Source: Clostridia bacterium (GTDB taxonomy: Bacteria; Bacillota; Clostridia; Oscillospirales; Acutalibacteraceae). Taken from it: a stretch of DNA of 37,265 nucleotides. Numbering within the stretch: the stretch's first letter is position 1; each line of letters starts with the position of its first letter. Below, in pieces: positions 1 to 8,829 of this stretch. The notes under the pieces are model-generated. The model did not search any database and was not told the origin of the DNA. It saw only the letters and a list, made by a program, of their open reading frames with translations. The DNA is taken from NCBI GenBank assembly GCA_017442265.1, contig JAFSAC010000059.1, positions 1 to 37,265 of the forward strand, read 5' to 3'. Both the position numbers and the translations under genes were made by a program.

Positions 1-858
1 GATGCACAGCTTGATATTCACCGAAAGGAGGGTGCCGTTGCCGTTCTGGTCAGCAGTGATATGCACGTCAAGAGATTGCAGATCAATATGGGATAAACAC
101 TGGGTGGTATCCTCCATACCGTCCATTTCGATGATCTGGCTGAAGGGGAATTCGTGGTTGGTCACTTCGGTGGTACCGTCGGTAGTATTCACCGCGTACA
201 AGGTTTTGAGCAGGACACGGCCCTTCACGATCGCTTTACCGCTGAGCTGTTTACATTCGGTGATGAGCGGGGTGCAATCGGTCCGAACCAGCATTTCCGC
301 CGCCGGTTTTCCGCCGCCGAGGTCCACCACCTCCCCGATCGAAAAATTTTTCTCCGCCGCTCCCACCGGAACGGTACAGAAAACGTCTTCCCGACGGGTA
401 TAGAGATTCTGTCCGCTGATATCCGAGATGACTTCTGCCGGTTTGACCGGATCACATTCCATTTTCACGGTAAGGGCGCCGTGCACCCCGATGCGGCGAG
501 GACTGACCGCCCGGCAATTTACATAATTCACCCGCACGCTCACGTACGGCAATTCCGCCGGGGAGGTGCCGACGGCATCAATCGTCCCATGAAACGGGTG
601 AATACCCTCAAAAGAGCGCACACATTTTCGTTCTTCATCCAGATACAACACCCGCACAAGCGACTGCCCTTCTACGAGCAGTTTATCCCCGCTCCACTGG
701 CGGGACAGCACCGCCGGTTTCACGGTGCATTTTAAGATCGCGGCGATATCCGGGCAATAATCCGGGAGCAGAAAATCACCGTCGATCGGGCATTCCGCCT
801 CACAGGGAGTGGGCGCTTCCCATACGGCGATCACGGCGTTTTCGGTTTGAAAATCCAT
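1..858 (-). CDS. SPOCS/DUF3794-domain protein, SipL-like (3' end outside window)
   Basis: Open for 286 codons from ATG at 858 to the left edge, so the C-terminus is missing. The protein is soluble-looking and Cys-containing, with two stretches resembling DUF3794 (SPOCS): one covering roughly residues 25-130 with a PDYCPDIAAILK-type opening, and a second starting near 175. Family knowledge: DUF3794 proteins such as clostridial SipL pair SPOCS domains with a C-terminal LysM domain and act in spore coat/cortex assembly around SpoIVA. The LysM part, if present, lies outside the window. The start is fixed by GGAGGAGAT about 7 bases upstream of ATG. It follows the terminator of the spoVAF-like gene and so has its own promoter, possibly sporulation-specific. 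Whether it is SipL itself or a paralogue cannot be decided from the N-terminal part. Confidence 0.75.
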   Translation of the reverse strand, partial: MDFQTENAVIAVWEAPTPCEAECPIDGDFLLPDYCPDIAAILKCTVKPAVLSRQWSGDKLLVEGQSLVRVLYLDEERKCVRSFEGIHPFHGTIDAVGTSPAELPYVSVRVNYVNCRAVSPRRIGVHGALTVKMECDPVKPAEVISDISGQNLYTRREDVFCTVPVGAAEKNFSIGEVVDLGGGKPAAEMLVRTDCTPLITECKQLSGKAIVKGRVLLKTLYAVNTTDGTTEVTNHEFPFSQIIEMDGMEDTTQCLSHIDLQSLDVHITADQNGNGTLLSVNIKLCI

Positions 859-890
859 ATTGACATCTCCTCCGACAGTTAAATTCGTTT

Positions 891-920
891 GATATATATG
901 CTGATATAAAAGACAATATA
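891..920 (-). promoter_or_regulatory. Candidate sporulation (sigma-E-like) promoter for the SPOCS gene
   Basis: On the minus strand an ATA-containing -35-like element (917-919) is followed after 16 bases by CATATATAT (892-900). This resembles the mother-cell sigma-E pattern ATA, 16-18 bases, CATAnnnT. It lies between the spoVAF-like terminator and the SPOCS start codon. The region is AT-rich, so a chance match is possible. Confidence 0.35.
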
Positions 921-923
921 CCC

Positions 924-955
924 ATAAAAAAATCGCCCCAACTGGGGCGATTTCT
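924..955 (-). terminator. Rho-independent terminator after the spoVAF-like gene
   Basis: A 9-bp perfect stem (931-939 with 944-952) with a 4-base loop is followed on the minus strand by a run of T residues. It lies directly after the stop codon at 956-958. Confidence 0.85.
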
Positions 956-2368
956 TTATGAATTATCTTCTTCAATCGGAAAGCGAATGATCTGGCGCAA
1001 CAGCGCCCGACCGTTAAAGGGAATGATCGGATACAGGTAACGGCGACCGGTGGGGGTTTCGGTGGTCACCATTAAAATCAGCATCACCGCAATCCCGATC
1101 CAGAAACCGACCCAGTTGAGCCACGCAACTAAAAGGATCAACATCAAGCGGAACAACTTGAAGGTATATCCCAGTTCCAGACTCGGCTGGGTAAAGGTAG
1201 CGGTGGCGGTAAACGCCATATACAACAGTACCTCCGGCACGAATATGCCGGCCGACACCGCAAACTCTCCTAAAATCAGGCCGCCTACCACACTAAATGC
1301 CCCGTTCAGCGAATTCGGGGTATTTAGGGAAGCGATTTTAATGCCGTCAATAATCAGTTCCGCAATGATAATTTGCAGTAAAATCGGAACATCAGTCTGC
1401 TCCTTGATCAGTAAAAACTGCAATCCCGGCGGTACGCCATCCGGATTTTTCACCAGCAGATACCACAGCGGCATCAACAAAAGCGTGCCGAAAAAGATAA
1501 GGGTTCGCACCAGTCGCAGGTAGGTGCCGACCAGCGGCGGAAAACAGAAATCGTTGGTGTCCTGCAAAAAATCCACCATAGCCGACGGAATGATCATAGC
1601 GGCGGCAGAATTATCGGTCAGCACCAATATCTGTCCTTCGTTCAGGCAAGAAGCGGCGGTGTCCGGCCGTTCGGTGTACCGCACCTTCGGGAAGGGATTA
1701 TACCACTGTTTATGCATCAGGCATTCCGCCAAGCTCTCCTGCGCCATAGTGAGCGACGGAATGCGAAGGTTCTTGATCTTTTGGCGAAGGCGGTCAAGTT
1801 GCTTTCGATCCACCTTATTCTGCATATAGCACATCACCACATCGGTGGAGGAAACCTCCCCTACCTGGGTGATCTCCATAATCAGTTGAGGATCTCGAAT
1901 ACGGCGGCGAATGAGGGCGGTATTAAACACCAGCGTTTCCACAAAGCCGTCGTGAGGGCCGCGCATCACCCGATCGGTGGACGGTTCGTCCATACCGCGT
2001 ACCGGGTAGCTACGCGCTTCGATCATCACCACCTGGTCCAGTCCCTCGATCACCAGTGCTTCAAAGCCGGAAAGAACCTGTTTCCCAATGGTGGGAATAT
2101 CCGAAGCGACACCTGATTCGATATGGGTGATAAATCGATCGGCGAAATCCGCCGCCGAATTCACCTCTTTTAACTGTTTGTTAGACAAAGAAAGCAGGTA
2201 TTCGAGGAGTTTTTGCAAAATCTCATCTTTGGCAAAGCCGTCCACAAAAAAGAGGGTTGCCGCCCGTTCCCCGATCCGCAAAGGATGTGCAACCACGTCA
2301 AAGCTTTGATCACAGCGAAGGTACTCTTTCAGCGCTTGCACCGTTTCAAAATACGATCTTTCCGGCAT
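956..2368 (-). CDS. spoVAF: GerA-family spore germination membrane protein, SpoVAF-like
   Basis: A 470-residue protein with the GerA/SpoVAF layout: a soluble N-terminal half of about 280 residues, then several hydrophobic segments between about 285 and 445 and a short cytoplasmic tail. Typical features are the VRGPHDGF-like region near residues 135-145 followed by NTALIRRRIRD, and the membrane motif FVPEVLLYMAFTA near 375. The stretch from FVPEV through TFTQPSLELGYTFKLFRL resembles SpoVAF more than nutrient-specific GerAA proteins. These proteins sit in the spore inner membrane and work with germinant receptors and the SpoVA dipicolinate channel. No gerB, gerC or other spoVA gene is adjacent, so it stands alone between two terminators. 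The ATG has GAGGTG six bases upstream. An orphan GerAA-type A subunit is the main alternative. Confidence 0.85.
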   Translation of the reverse strand: MPERSYFETVQALKEYLRCDQSFDVVAHPLRIGERAATLFFVDGFAKDEILQKLLEYLLSLSNKQLKEVNSAADFADRFITHIESGVASDIPTIGKQVLSGFEALVIEGLDQVVMIEARSYPVRGMDEPSTDRVMRGPHDGFVETLVFNTALIRRRIRDPQLIMEITQVGEVSSTDVVMCYMQNKVDRKQLDRLRQKIKNLRIPSLTMAQESLAECLMHKQWYNPFPKVRYTERPDTAASCLNEGQILVLTDNSAAAMIIPSAMVDFLQDTNDFCFPPLVGTYLRLVRTLIFFGTLLLMPLWYLLVKNPDGVPPGLQFLLIKEQTDVPILLQIIIAELIIDGIKIASLNTPNSLNGAFSVVGGLILGEFAVSAGIFVPEVLLYMAFTATATFTQPSLELGYTFKLFRLMLILLVAWLNWVGFWIGIAVMLILMVTTETPTGRRYLYPIIPFNGRALLRQIIRFPIEEDNS

Positions 2369-2425
2369 CCTATCACCTCAAAAACAGATTGCCCCAATCA
2401 ATAAAAAATATACGATAACAAAAAG

Positions 2426-2457
2426 AAAACGGCACGACCGATCGGTCGTGCCGTTTT
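2426..2457 (-). terminator. Rho-independent terminator after the CD1247-like gene
   Basis: A perfect 32-base palindrome with AAAA on one flank and TTTT on the other lies 17 bases after the stop of the CD1247-like gene. Its symmetry would let it act on both strands. It isolates the efp transcript from the spoVAF-like gene. Confidence 0.9.
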
Positions 2458-2473
2458 GATACTATTGGAAGAA

Positions 2474-2911
2474 TTAGTCCTCGGACTCTTGGTCATCCTC
2501 GTCATCCTCTTCGATGTCGAATTCCAGATGCTCACCGCAGTTGGGGCAGTCTACACCGCCGTCCAACAGGGTTTCCTCGTCCACCTCAAACTCCTCTTTG
2601 CAGTTCGGGCAGGTCACGTCATAGAATTCCTCGTCCCAGTCGCCGCAGCAATCGCAATCGTCACAATCGCAATCACATTCGTCGTCCAGGTCCTCGTAAA
2701 CGATGTCTTCGATGGTGCTGAGGTCCTCGTCCACCTCGTCCACCTGTTCGCCGAGTTCGTCCACCTGCTCCTGCAGATCCCAGGTGTCCTCCGCGATCAC
2801 CGCGAGGGTGTCGACAATCGCGAGCAGCAGTTTACCCTCTTTGGTGGTGCCGTCGATTTCCATACCTTCAGCGAGGCCCTTGAGATAGGCCACCTTTTCA
2901 ATACTGGTCAT
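2474..2911 (-). CDS. CD1247-type acidic zinc-ribbon protein, function unknown
   Basis: A 145-residue, very acidic protein of the kind annotated in clostridia as a CD1247 N-terminal domain protein. Residues 1-40 are helical and resemble a short effector-like domain; 45-75 form an Asp/Glu-rich coiled-coil-like segment; about 77-90 are an Asp/Cys cluster (CDCDCDDCDCCGD); and about 99-131 form a zinc ribbon with two CPNC knuckles. The tail is a run of Asp and Glu. It is 29 bases downstream of efp and is probably cotranscribed with it, a pairing I recall from other clostridia. A good AGGAG precedes the ATG. No enzymatic motif is visible; a metal- or nucleic-acid-related accessory role is a guess. 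Confidence 0.75.
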   Translation of the reverse strand: MTSIEKVAYLKGLAEGMEIDGTTKEGKLLLAIVDTLAVIAEDTWDLQEQVDELGEQVDEVDEDLSTIEDIVYEDLDDECDCDCDDCDCCGDWDEEFYDVTCPNCKEEFEVDEETLLDGGVDCPNCGEHLEFDIEEDDEDDQESED

Positions 2912-2940
2912 AATGATACTCTCCTTTCAAGAATACGCAA

Positions 2941-3498
2941 TTATGCGCGTTCCATATATTCACCGGTGCGGGTATCAATGCGGATCATCTCGCCCTCTTC
3001 AATGAAGAGCGGTACGCGAACCTCGGCGCCGGTTTCTAAGGTCGCCGGTTTGGTCGCATTGGTTGCGGTGTCACCCTTGAAGCCGGGATCGGTCTGGGTA
3101 ACCTCAAGTTCCACAAAGTTGGGCGGCTCTACGCCGAACACCTTGCCCTTATAGGACATCACACGGCAAACCATATTCTCTTTGACGAACTTGAAGTTGT
3201 CGGTGAGGACATCCTTACCGATCGGGAGCAGCTCATAGGTCTCGCCGTCCATGAAGTAATACAGATCGCCGTCGTTGTAGGAATATTCCATTTCCTTTCT
3301 CTCAACGTAGGCGGTCGGATATTTTTCAGTCGGGTTAAAGGTCTTTTCAACCACCGTACCCACGATCACGTTACGGATCTTGGTGCGGACAAACGCGGCG
3401 CCTTTGCCGGGTTTAACGTGCTGGAATTCAATGATCTGGTACACGTTACCGTCCATTTCAAAGGTAACGCCGTTGCGAAAATCGCCTGCAGATATCAT
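2941..3498 (-). CDS. efp: Elongation factor P
   Basis: A full-length 185-residue EF-P. The protein binds between the P and E sites of the ribosome and relieves stalling at polyproline stretches. All three beta-barrel domains are present: a KOW-like N-domain with the modification loop PGKG (Lys32 at the tip, residues 30-33), a central OB domain, and a C-terminal OB domain ending [11 protein letters not shown]. Lys32 flanked by Pro30 is the Firmicutes arrangement, in which B. subtilis modifies the lysine; no epmA or epmB is nearby. The start has GGAGGT at the right distance and its own sigma-A promoter just upstream. InfB in this window contains long Pro-rich repeats and could be a client, which is inference. 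Confidence 0.97.
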   Translation of the reverse strand: MISAGDFRNGVTFEMDGNVYQIIEFQHVKPGKGAAFVRTKIRNVIVGTVVEKTFNPTEKYPTAYVERKEMEYSYNDGDLYYFMDGETYELLPIGKDVLTDNFKFVKENMVCRVMSYKGKVFGVEPPNFVELEVTQTDPGFKGDTATNATKPATLETGAEVRVPLFIEEGEMIRIDTRTGEYMERA

Positions 3499-3530
3499 GT
3501 TTATATACCTCCAAAATTATACTACAAACT

Positions 3531-3559
3531 ATTCTACCTTATTTTACCGAATTTTTCAA
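3531..3559 (-). promoter_or_regulatory. Sigma-A promoter of efp
   Basis: Minus-strand TTGAAA (-35, 3554-3559), a 17-base spacer and TAGAAT (-10, 3531-3536). Transcription would start about 25 bases before the efp start codon, giving a short untranslated leader. Confidence 0.75.
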
Positions 3560-3575
3560 GTACTTACAAGAAAAA

Positions 3576-4643
3576 TCAGAGAATTAGCAATTCTTTTGGG
3601 GTTCTCGTGAGGTTTTCACAGCCGTTTTCGGTCAAAACCACCATATCCTCGATCCGCACCCCGAACCGACCGGGCAGATAAATCCCCGGTTCTACCGTGA
3701 CCACAGCACCAACCGGCAACGGATCATCCGATGCCCGTGGAGACAGGCGCGGCGCTTCATGAATCTCAAGACCCACTCCATGACCGGTGCCGTGACCGAA
3801 ATAATCGCCGTATCCGGCCTTTTCAATCACCCGGCGGGCGGCCTCATCCCCCACCTTCCCGGAAATGCCGGCACGCAAAACCGACAGTGCCGTTTGCTGG
3901 GCCGAAAGCACCGTATCATACACCCGCTTCATCTCGTCGGTCACCTCACCGATCGCCACCGTCCGGGTCATATCCGCATGATACCCACGGTACAAAGCGC
4001 CGAAATCCATGGTGACAAAATCGCCCGGCTCAATCACCTTATCGGTGGGAACGCCGTGCGGGCGGGAGGTGTTTTTCCCCGAAATCACAATAAAGTCAAA
4101 GGATACCCCGTCCGCCCCTTGCCGGCGCATAAAAAACTCAAGTTCCAGTGCGGCATCCCGTTCGGAAATGCCGGTGGTGAGAAACGGAAGGATATGCTCA
4201 AACCCTTTTTCGGTCAGCCGCTGGGCCTCCCGCAAAAGAGAAAGTTCCTTTTCATCCTTCACCTGCCGCATAGAGGAAAGGTGATAATCCAGCGTGTCAT
4301 CCGGCACCAAGGTCGCCGGGCAGCCGGCCTTCAGGCGGGAAAACGCCGAAAGCGACAAGGATTGTTCCAGATATAAGCGCTCGATTTTTTCGGCTTTTAA
4401 GAGATCAAACAAGGTGGAAAAGAGACCGTTACAGGAAATCGGTTTCAGACCCTGCACCGTTTCGTTTGCGGCTTCGATATACCGATCATCGGTGAGAAAA
4501 TACGCCGATTTTTCGGTGATCAGCACCGCACAGTCCTCCGCATCAAAGCCGGTCAAATACCGGCAACCGGCGGGTGACAAAACGAAAGCGGCCTCCCCTT
4601 TCCCGAGCATGGCTTTTTGCAGGGATTGTACGCGAGCTTCCAT
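3576..4643 (-). CDS. M24-family Xaa-Pro aminopeptidase
   Basis: A 355-residue cytoplasmic metallopeptidase expected to remove N-terminal residues preceding proline. It has the usual two parts: a creatinase-type N-domain (about 1-130) and a pita-bread catalytic domain (about 135-350). All five metal ligands are visible: Asp213 in TMDFG, Asp224 in YHADMTRT, His288 in GHGTGHG, Glu318 in VEPGIY and Glu332 in RIEDMV. Length matches the short YqhT/PapA-type enzymes. In Firmicutes such a gene commonly lies just before efp, as here, where both run in the same direction. It starts 5 bases after the endonuclease IV-like gene ends, so yqeG, that gene and this one look like one transcript. Confidence 0.92.
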   Translation of the reverse strand: MEARVQSLQKAMLGKGEAAFVLSPAGCRYLTGFDAEDCAVLITEKSAYFLTDDRYIEAANETVQGLKPISCNGLFSTLFDLLKAEKIERLYLEQSLSLSAFSRLKAGCPATLVPDDTLDYHLSSMRQVKDEKELSLLREAQRLTEKGFEHILPFLTTGISERDAALELEFFMRRQGADGVSFDFIVISGKNTSRPHGVPTDKVIEPGDFVTMDFGALYRGYHADMTRTVAIGEVTDEMKRVYDTVLSAQQTALSVLRAGISGKVGDEAARRVIEKAGYGDYFGHGTGHGVGLEIHEAPRLSPRASDDPLPVGAVVTVEPGIYLPGRFGVRIEDMVVLTENGCENLTRTPKELLIL

Positions 4644-4648
4644 ACCGG

Positions 4649-5512
4649 TTATTCCCCTTTCACCGCGGCGAAATACAGCTTTTGCATCTGCGAGGCATCG
4701 GCGGTCTGGGTACCGTCCGATTCACAGATAACGGTGGGGGTCAGTCCTTTTTTCGCCAGCAATTCCATAAGCGGTTCCGGCTGAGGACCGAAAGCGGTAT
4801 CTTCAAAGGTTAAATGCCGTTTTTCCCCGCCGGCGGTATATTCAATCTTCGAAAAATGAATATGAAACTGTTTTAGCCGGTCAAAGCCGAGTGCGTTTTC
4901 AATCCGATCCAACACCGCCGCAAAGTCAGCGGTATCCCGCAGAGCGCCGCCGGTCCGGCTATTGAGATGACCGAAGTCGACACAGGGTAAAAACCGTTCG
5001 TCCACCCCACACATGGTCAGCACCTCATCAAGATCACCAAGCTGGTTGATCTTGCCCATAACCTCCGGGCAGATATGCACCATGGACAACCCTTGCTCAT
5101 CCAGCAACCGCTGAGCGCGGGTGAGCGTTTCGGTGGCAAGCGCAGTCGCTTCCTCCCGGGTACGACCACCAAGGCCGCCGGGATGCACCACGATACGGTC
5201 GCCGCCAAGCTTTTGAACCGCCGCGGCGCTTTCATAAATATACCGCAGACTATTGTCCCTTTTTTCAGGGTCGACCGAGGCGAGTGAAATATAATAAGGA
5301 GCGTGCAGTGACAACTGAATCCCATTTTCATTGGCGGTTTTCCGCAGGGTATCTGCCGTCGCATCACTCAGGCGAACCCCACGGCCGCATTGATATTCAT
5401 ACGCAGTGAGTCCCCATTTTTTCAGCCAAAGAGGGGCTTCTGCCGTTCCCTTATGCCCGGCTTCGTAAAAGGCATCGCAATTGCCGGCCGGGCCGAATTT
5501 TGCCAAATCCAT
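4649..5512 (-). CDS. Endonuclease IV-like TIM-barrel protein
   Basis: A 287-residue TIM-barrel protein of the AP endonuclease 2 (Nfo) family. Most zinc ligands of Nfo can be placed: His in LHAPYY, His in VVHPGG, Glu in ICPEVMG, Asp and His in CVDFGHLN, His in FHIHFSK, His in GGEKRHL and Glu in ICESDG. The Nfo Asp-Arg-His triplet is replaced by Lys-Arg-His with a neighbouring Glu, so the third zinc site may differ. It could be a true AP endonuclease acting in base excision repair, or a diverged relative acting on another substrate such as a sugar phosphate. The stop codon of yqeG overlaps its ATG (TAATG), which suggests translational coupling. Confidence 0.8.
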   Translation of the reverse strand: MDLAKFGPAGNCDAFYEAGHKGTAEAPLWLKKWGLTAYEYQCGRGVRLSDATADTLRKTANENGIQLSLHAPYYISLASVDPEKRDNSLRYIYESAAAVQKLGGDRIVVHPGGLGGRTREEATALATETLTRAQRLLDEQGLSMVHICPEVMGKINQLGDLDEVLTMCGVDERFLPCVDFGHLNSRTGGALRDTADFAAVLDRIENALGFDRLKQFHIHFSKIEYTAGGEKRHLTFEDTAFGPQPEPLMELLAKKGLTPTVICESDGTQTADASQMQKLYFAAVKGE

Positions 5513-6009
5513 TACCAGTCCTCCGTTCCCGTCCAGCGACGGACGATCGGTTTTTCCAGCCGCCGCTTGAACTGAATAAAAGGTTTCCCGATTTCCGGTT
5601 CGATCGGGTGCAGTAAGATCACCCGGATGCCGGCAAGTTTTCCGCCGAGCAGGTCGGTGAATAGCTGATCACCCACCACCGCACATTGCTTTTTCGAGAA
5701 GCCGAGCGCCTTTACAGCACGGAAAAAGCCAAAGGGAAGCGGTTTTGCCGCCAGCGAAATGAAGGATAGTCCCAGTTTTTCCGCAAACGGTTTTACCCGC
5801 TTGTACTTCCCATTAGATACCACGGTCAGTTTCACACCGGCTTTTTGCATCTCCGACAGCCACCCGATAATCGCCGGAGATACCTCCTGGCTATCGTGGG
5901 ACGTGAGGGTATTATCCACGTCCAGCAGTAAAGCGGTGATCCCCTGTTCTTTCAGCCACTGAGCATCCAGGTCAGTAATGGCATTTTTTATCAAAAACGG
6001 ACGGAACAT
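5512..6009 (-). CDS. yqeG: YqeG-family HAD-IIIA phosphatase
   Basis: A 165-residue HAD-superfamily phosphatase. The nucleophile motif is LLLDVDNTLTSHD near residue 30 with both aspartates; motif II is VVSNG; the motif III lysine is in AAKPLPFGF; and motif IV is VVGDQLFTDLLGG. The C-terminal tail is basic (FIQFKRRLEKP). An upstream ATG would add 15 residues, but a strong GGAGGGAGGGG lies just before the ATG at 6009, so that start is chosen. The family is widespread in Firmicutes; its physiological substrate is not firmly established, and it is usually placed near ribosome and envelope genes. It sits immediately after the rpsU terminator and may be transcribed by read-through from rpsU or from an unseen promoter. 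Confidence 0.93.
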   Translation of the reverse strand: MFRPFLIKNAITDLDAQWLKEQGITALLLDVDNTLTSHDSQEVSPAIIGWLSEMQKAGVKLTVVSNGKYKRVKPFAEKLGLSFISLAAKPLPFGFFRAVKALGFSKKQCAVVGDQLFTDLLGGKLAGIRVILLHPIEPEIGKPFIQFKRRLEKPIVRRWTGTEDW

Positions 6010-6041
6010 CGGCTCCCCTCCCTCCTTTTCGGTAGATAGAC

Positions 6042-6069
6042 AAAAGACGGGCATTATAGCCCGTCTTTT
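6042..6069 (-). terminator. Rho-independent terminator after rpsU
   Basis: An 11-bp perfect stem (6042-6052 with 6059-6069), loop of 6 bases, with A-run and T-run flanks, directly after the rpsU stop codon at 6076. It partly separates rpsU from yqeG. Confidence 0.85.
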
Positions 6070-6075
6070 TGGTTC

Positions 6076-6252
6076 TTATTTGAACTTTCTTTTGCGCGCG
6101 GCTTCGGATTTCTTCTTGCGCTTCACCGACGGTTTCTCATAGTGCTCTCTCTTACGCACTTCGGCCAAAACGCCGGAGCGGGCACAGGATTTCTTCCATC
6201 TGCGCAGCGCGCTATCCAAAGTCTCATTTTCTCTGACTCGAACTTCTGACAT
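6076..6252 (-). CDS. rpsU: 30S ribosomal protein S21
   Basis: A 58-residue, highly basic S21 protein of the small ribosomal subunit. It is recognisable by [19 protein letters not shown] and by the lysine/arginine-rich C-terminal helix ending ARKRKFK. A longer reading with 14 extra N-terminal residues exists, but GGAGGGAGGG lies directly before the ATG at 6252 and the family starts at this point. It has its own consensus promoter and its own terminator, so it is a single-gene transcript within a longer row of same-strand genes. Confidence 0.96.
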   Translation of the reverse strand: MSEVRVRENETLDSALRRWKKSCARSGVLAEVRKREHYEKPSVKRKKKSEAARKRKFK

Positions 6253-6299
6253 ATTGATTCCCTCCCTCCGCCTGATAGCAGGGGTAAATTCCAAATTAT

Positions 6300-6329
6300 A
6301 GTATACTATACCATATACCGCTCTGTCAA
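6300..6329 (-). promoter_or_regulatory. Sigma-A promoter of rpsU
   Basis: Minus-strand TTGACA (6324-6329), 18-base spacer and TATACT (6300-6305), just after the leuS stop codon. A small CCTG/CAGG hairpin lies in the leader directly upstream of the S21 ribosome binding site. Confidence 0.8.
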
Positions 6330-6332
6330 GGT

Positions 6333-8744
6333 TTATTTTGCGACAATATTCACCAATTTACCCTTCACGTACAGTTCTTTGATAATGGTCTTGCCTTCCA
6401 GCTCGGCCGCTACCTTCGGGTCGGCTTTGGCGATGGCCAAAATCTCCGCCTGCTCACCGTCCACCGAAACCTGAATACGGCTACGGATCTTACCGTTGAT
6501 CTGAATGGCGATCTCCGCCGTTTTGTTCTCGCATTTGGCTTCATCATACACCGGCCATTTTGCGTGAGCGAGCTGACCGCCGTAGTTCATCTTCTCCCAC
6601 AGTTCTTCGGTGATGTGCGGAGCAAAGGGGTTGAGCAACAGAAGGAGAATACGGTATTCCTCACGGGTGGCGCCGCCGTTTTGATCAAAGTCGTTCATCA
6701 GCGCCATCATCGCCGCGATCGCAGTGTTGTATTTCAGGCCTTCGATATCCTCTCCAACCTTACGGATAGTCTTGTGGATTGACACCTCCAGCGCCGGGCG
6801 GATACCGTCGCCGTCCACCAGCTTATCCTGCAGGAACCATACCCGCTCCAGGAAACGGCGGCAACCGCGAATGCTGTTGCTGGACCAGGGGGCGGCCTTT
6901 TCGAAGTCGCCGATGAACATCTCATACAGACGCATAGTATCGGCACCATATTCCGAAACGATATCGTCCGGATTAACCACGTTACCGCGGGATTTGGACA
7001 TCTTCTCGCCGTTTTCGCCGAGGATCATACCGTGGCTGGTACGCTTGGCATACGGTTCTTTGGTCGGGACCACCCCAATGTCGTACAGGAACTTATGCCA
7101 GAACCGGCTATACAGCAGGTGCAGGGTGGTATGTTCCATACCGCCGTTGTACCAATCCACCGGACCCCAGTAATTCACCGCTTCCGGGCTAACAAGCGCT
7201 TTATCGTTATGCGGATCCATATACCGCAGGAAGTACCAGGAAGAACCTGCCCACTGCGGCATGGTGTCGGTTTCACGTTTGGCCGCCCCGCCGCAATGCG
7301 GACAGGTGGTATTGACCCAATCGGTCAGACGGGACAGCGGGCTTTCACCGTCGGTGGTGGGTTCAAAGTCTTTCAGCTCCGGCAGGGTCAGCGGCAGCTG
7401 ATCTTCCGGCAGCGGCACCCAACCGCATTTGTCACACCACACCATCGGGATCGGTTCGCCCCAATACCGCTGACGGGAGAACACCCAGTCACGCAGTTTG
7501 AAGTTCACCTTTTTTTGACCCTTGCCCTGTTCGGTGAGCCAGGCCTGCATCGCCGGGATCGCCTCTTGCACCGTCTTACCGGTGAGGAAGCCGGAGTTGA
7601 CCATAACCCCGGTATGACAATCCACAAACGCTTCCTTTTCCACGTCGCCGCCTTTCACCACTTCGATGATCGGCAGGTTGAATTTCTTCGCAAATTCCCA
7701 GTCGCGGGTATCGTGACCCGGCACCGCCATAATGGCGCCGGTGCCGTAGGAAGCCAGTACGTAATCCGAAATAAAGATCGGGATTTCCAGCCCATTGACC
7801 GGGTTGATGCCCATAACGCCGTCAAGCCGCACGCCGGTCTTTTCTTTATTCAGTTCGGTGCGCTCAAAGTCGGATTTATGAGCCGCCGCATCACGGTAAG
7901 CGGTGACCTCATCCGCATTATTAAGTTTCCCCTCGTCCATCCATTTCTGGATATACGCATGCTCGGGGCTCATAACCATATAGGTAGCGCCAAACAGGGT
8001 GTCCGCACGGGTGGTATACACCGTTAACACCTCGCCGGCGGTGGTATCAAAGTTCACTTCGGTACCGTAGCTGCGACCGATCCAGTTTTTCTGCTGGGTG
8101 GACACGCGCTCGGCATATTCCAGGCCGTCCAGGTCGTCCACCAAACGGTCGGCATACTCGGTGATCTTGAGCATCCACTGGCTTTTGTTCTTATGTACGA
8201 CCTGACTTCCGCAACGCTCGCAAACACCGTTCACGACCTCTTCGTTGGCGAGCACCACTTTACAGCCGGTGCAGAAGTTCACGTTCATTTCCTTTTTGTA
8301 CGCAAGTCCTTTTTTGAACAACTGGACAAAGATCCACTGGGTCCATTTATAGTAGGAGGGATCGGTGGTGTTGATCTCCCGATCCCAGTCAAAGGACAAC
8401 CCCAGCGACTGCAGCTGTGCCTTGAAACGGGCGACGTTATTTTTGGTTACCACCTCCGGATGAATATGATTCTTCATCGCAAAGTTTTCGGTCGGCAGAC
8501 CAAACGCATCCCAGCCCATGGGATACAGCACGTTATACCCCTCTAAACGACGTTTACGGGAAACGATATCCAGCGCCGTATAAGAACGCGGATGTCCCAC
8601 GTGCAAGCCCTGGCCGGAGGGATACGGGAATTCCACCAGCGCAAAAAACTTCGGCAACGTATAGTCGCTTTTTGCTGCAAAGGTCTTTTCCTTTACCCAC
8701 TTCTCCTGCCATTTCTTTTCGATTTCAGAATGATTGTACCGCAT
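6333..8744 (-). CDS. leuS: Leucyl-tRNA synthetase
   Basis: A complete 803-residue class Ia synthetase that charges tRNA-Leu. The HIGH motif is HVGH at 48-51 and the KMSKS motif is at 581-585. The CP1 editing domain (about 225-415) has the threonine-rich [11 protein letters not shown] (244-254) and [15 protein letters not shown] (334-348), whose Asp347 is the family's editing residue. CxxC pairs at 158/161 and 175/178 fit a zinc knuckle, and two more pairs occur at 437/440 and 481/484. The C-terminal domain ends [17 protein letters not shown], as in bacterial LeuRS. It lies 85 bases after rsfS with no T-box visible, so it is probably the last gene of the nadD-yqeK/LCP/rsfS transcript. Confidence 0.98.
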   Translation of the reverse strand: MRYNHSEIEKKWQEKWVKEKTFAAKSDYTLPKFFALVEFPYPSGQGLHVGHPRSYTALDIVSRKRRLEGYNVLYPMGWDAFGLPTENFAMKNHIHPEVVTKNNVARFKAQLQSLGLSFDWDREINTTDPSYYKWTQWIFVQLFKKGLAYKKEMNVNFCTGCKVVLANEEVVNGVCERCGSQVVHKNKSQWMLKITEYADRLVDDLDGLEYAERVSTQQKNWIGRSYGTEVNFDTTAGEVLTVYTTRADTLFGATYMVMSPEHAYIQKWMDEGKLNNADEVTAYRDAAAHKSDFERTELNKEKTGVRLDGVMGINPVNGLEIPIFISDYVLASYGTGAIMAVPGHDTRDWEFAKKFNLPIIEVVKGGDVEKEAFVDCHTGVMVNSGFLTGKTVQEAIPAMQAWLTEQGKGQKKVNFKLRDWVFSRQRYWGEPIPMVWCDKCGWVPLPEDQLPLTLPELKDFEPTTDGESPLSRLTDWVNTTCPHCGGAAKRETDTMPQWAGSSWYFLRYMDPHNDKALVSPEAVNYWGPVDWYNGGMEHTTLHLLYSRFWHKFLYDIGVVPTKEPYAKRTSHGMILGENGEKMSKSRGNVVNPDDIVSEYGADTMRLYEMFIGDFEKAAPWSSNSIRGCRRFLERVWFLQDKLVDGDGIRPALEVSIHKTIRKVGEDIEGLKYNTAIAAMMALMNDFDQNGGATREEYRILLLLLNPFAPHITEELWEKMNYGGQLAHAKWPVYDEAKCENKTAEIAIQINGKIRSRIQVSVDGEQAEILAIAKADPKVAAELEGKTIIKELYVKGKLVNIVAK

Positions 8745-8792
8745 TATTGATCACCATGCCCTATCTTAAAAGGTTTTTTATCCGAATGGGTA

Positions 8793-8817
8793 CCGACTCC
8801 GATCAAAACGGAATCGG
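8793..8817 (-). other. Hairpin in the rsfS-leuS intergenic region
   Basis: A 9-bp stem (8793-8801 with 8809-8817) containing one G-U pair, with a 7-base loop, and no T-run after it on the minus strand. It is not a normal terminator; it may be an RNA processing site or a chance structure. Confidence 0.35.
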
Positions 8818-8829
8818 CACAACATCACA

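Noticed and set aside
2..735. Rightward open frames opposite the SPOCS gene
   Set aside because: The leftward frame is open for 286 codons with a strong ribosome binding site and family-like sequence; the rightward frames have neither.
8745..8829. T-box leader upstream of leuS
   Set aside because: The gap is only 85 bases inside an apparent operon and lacks a T-box core sequence or terminator; only a small hairpin is present.
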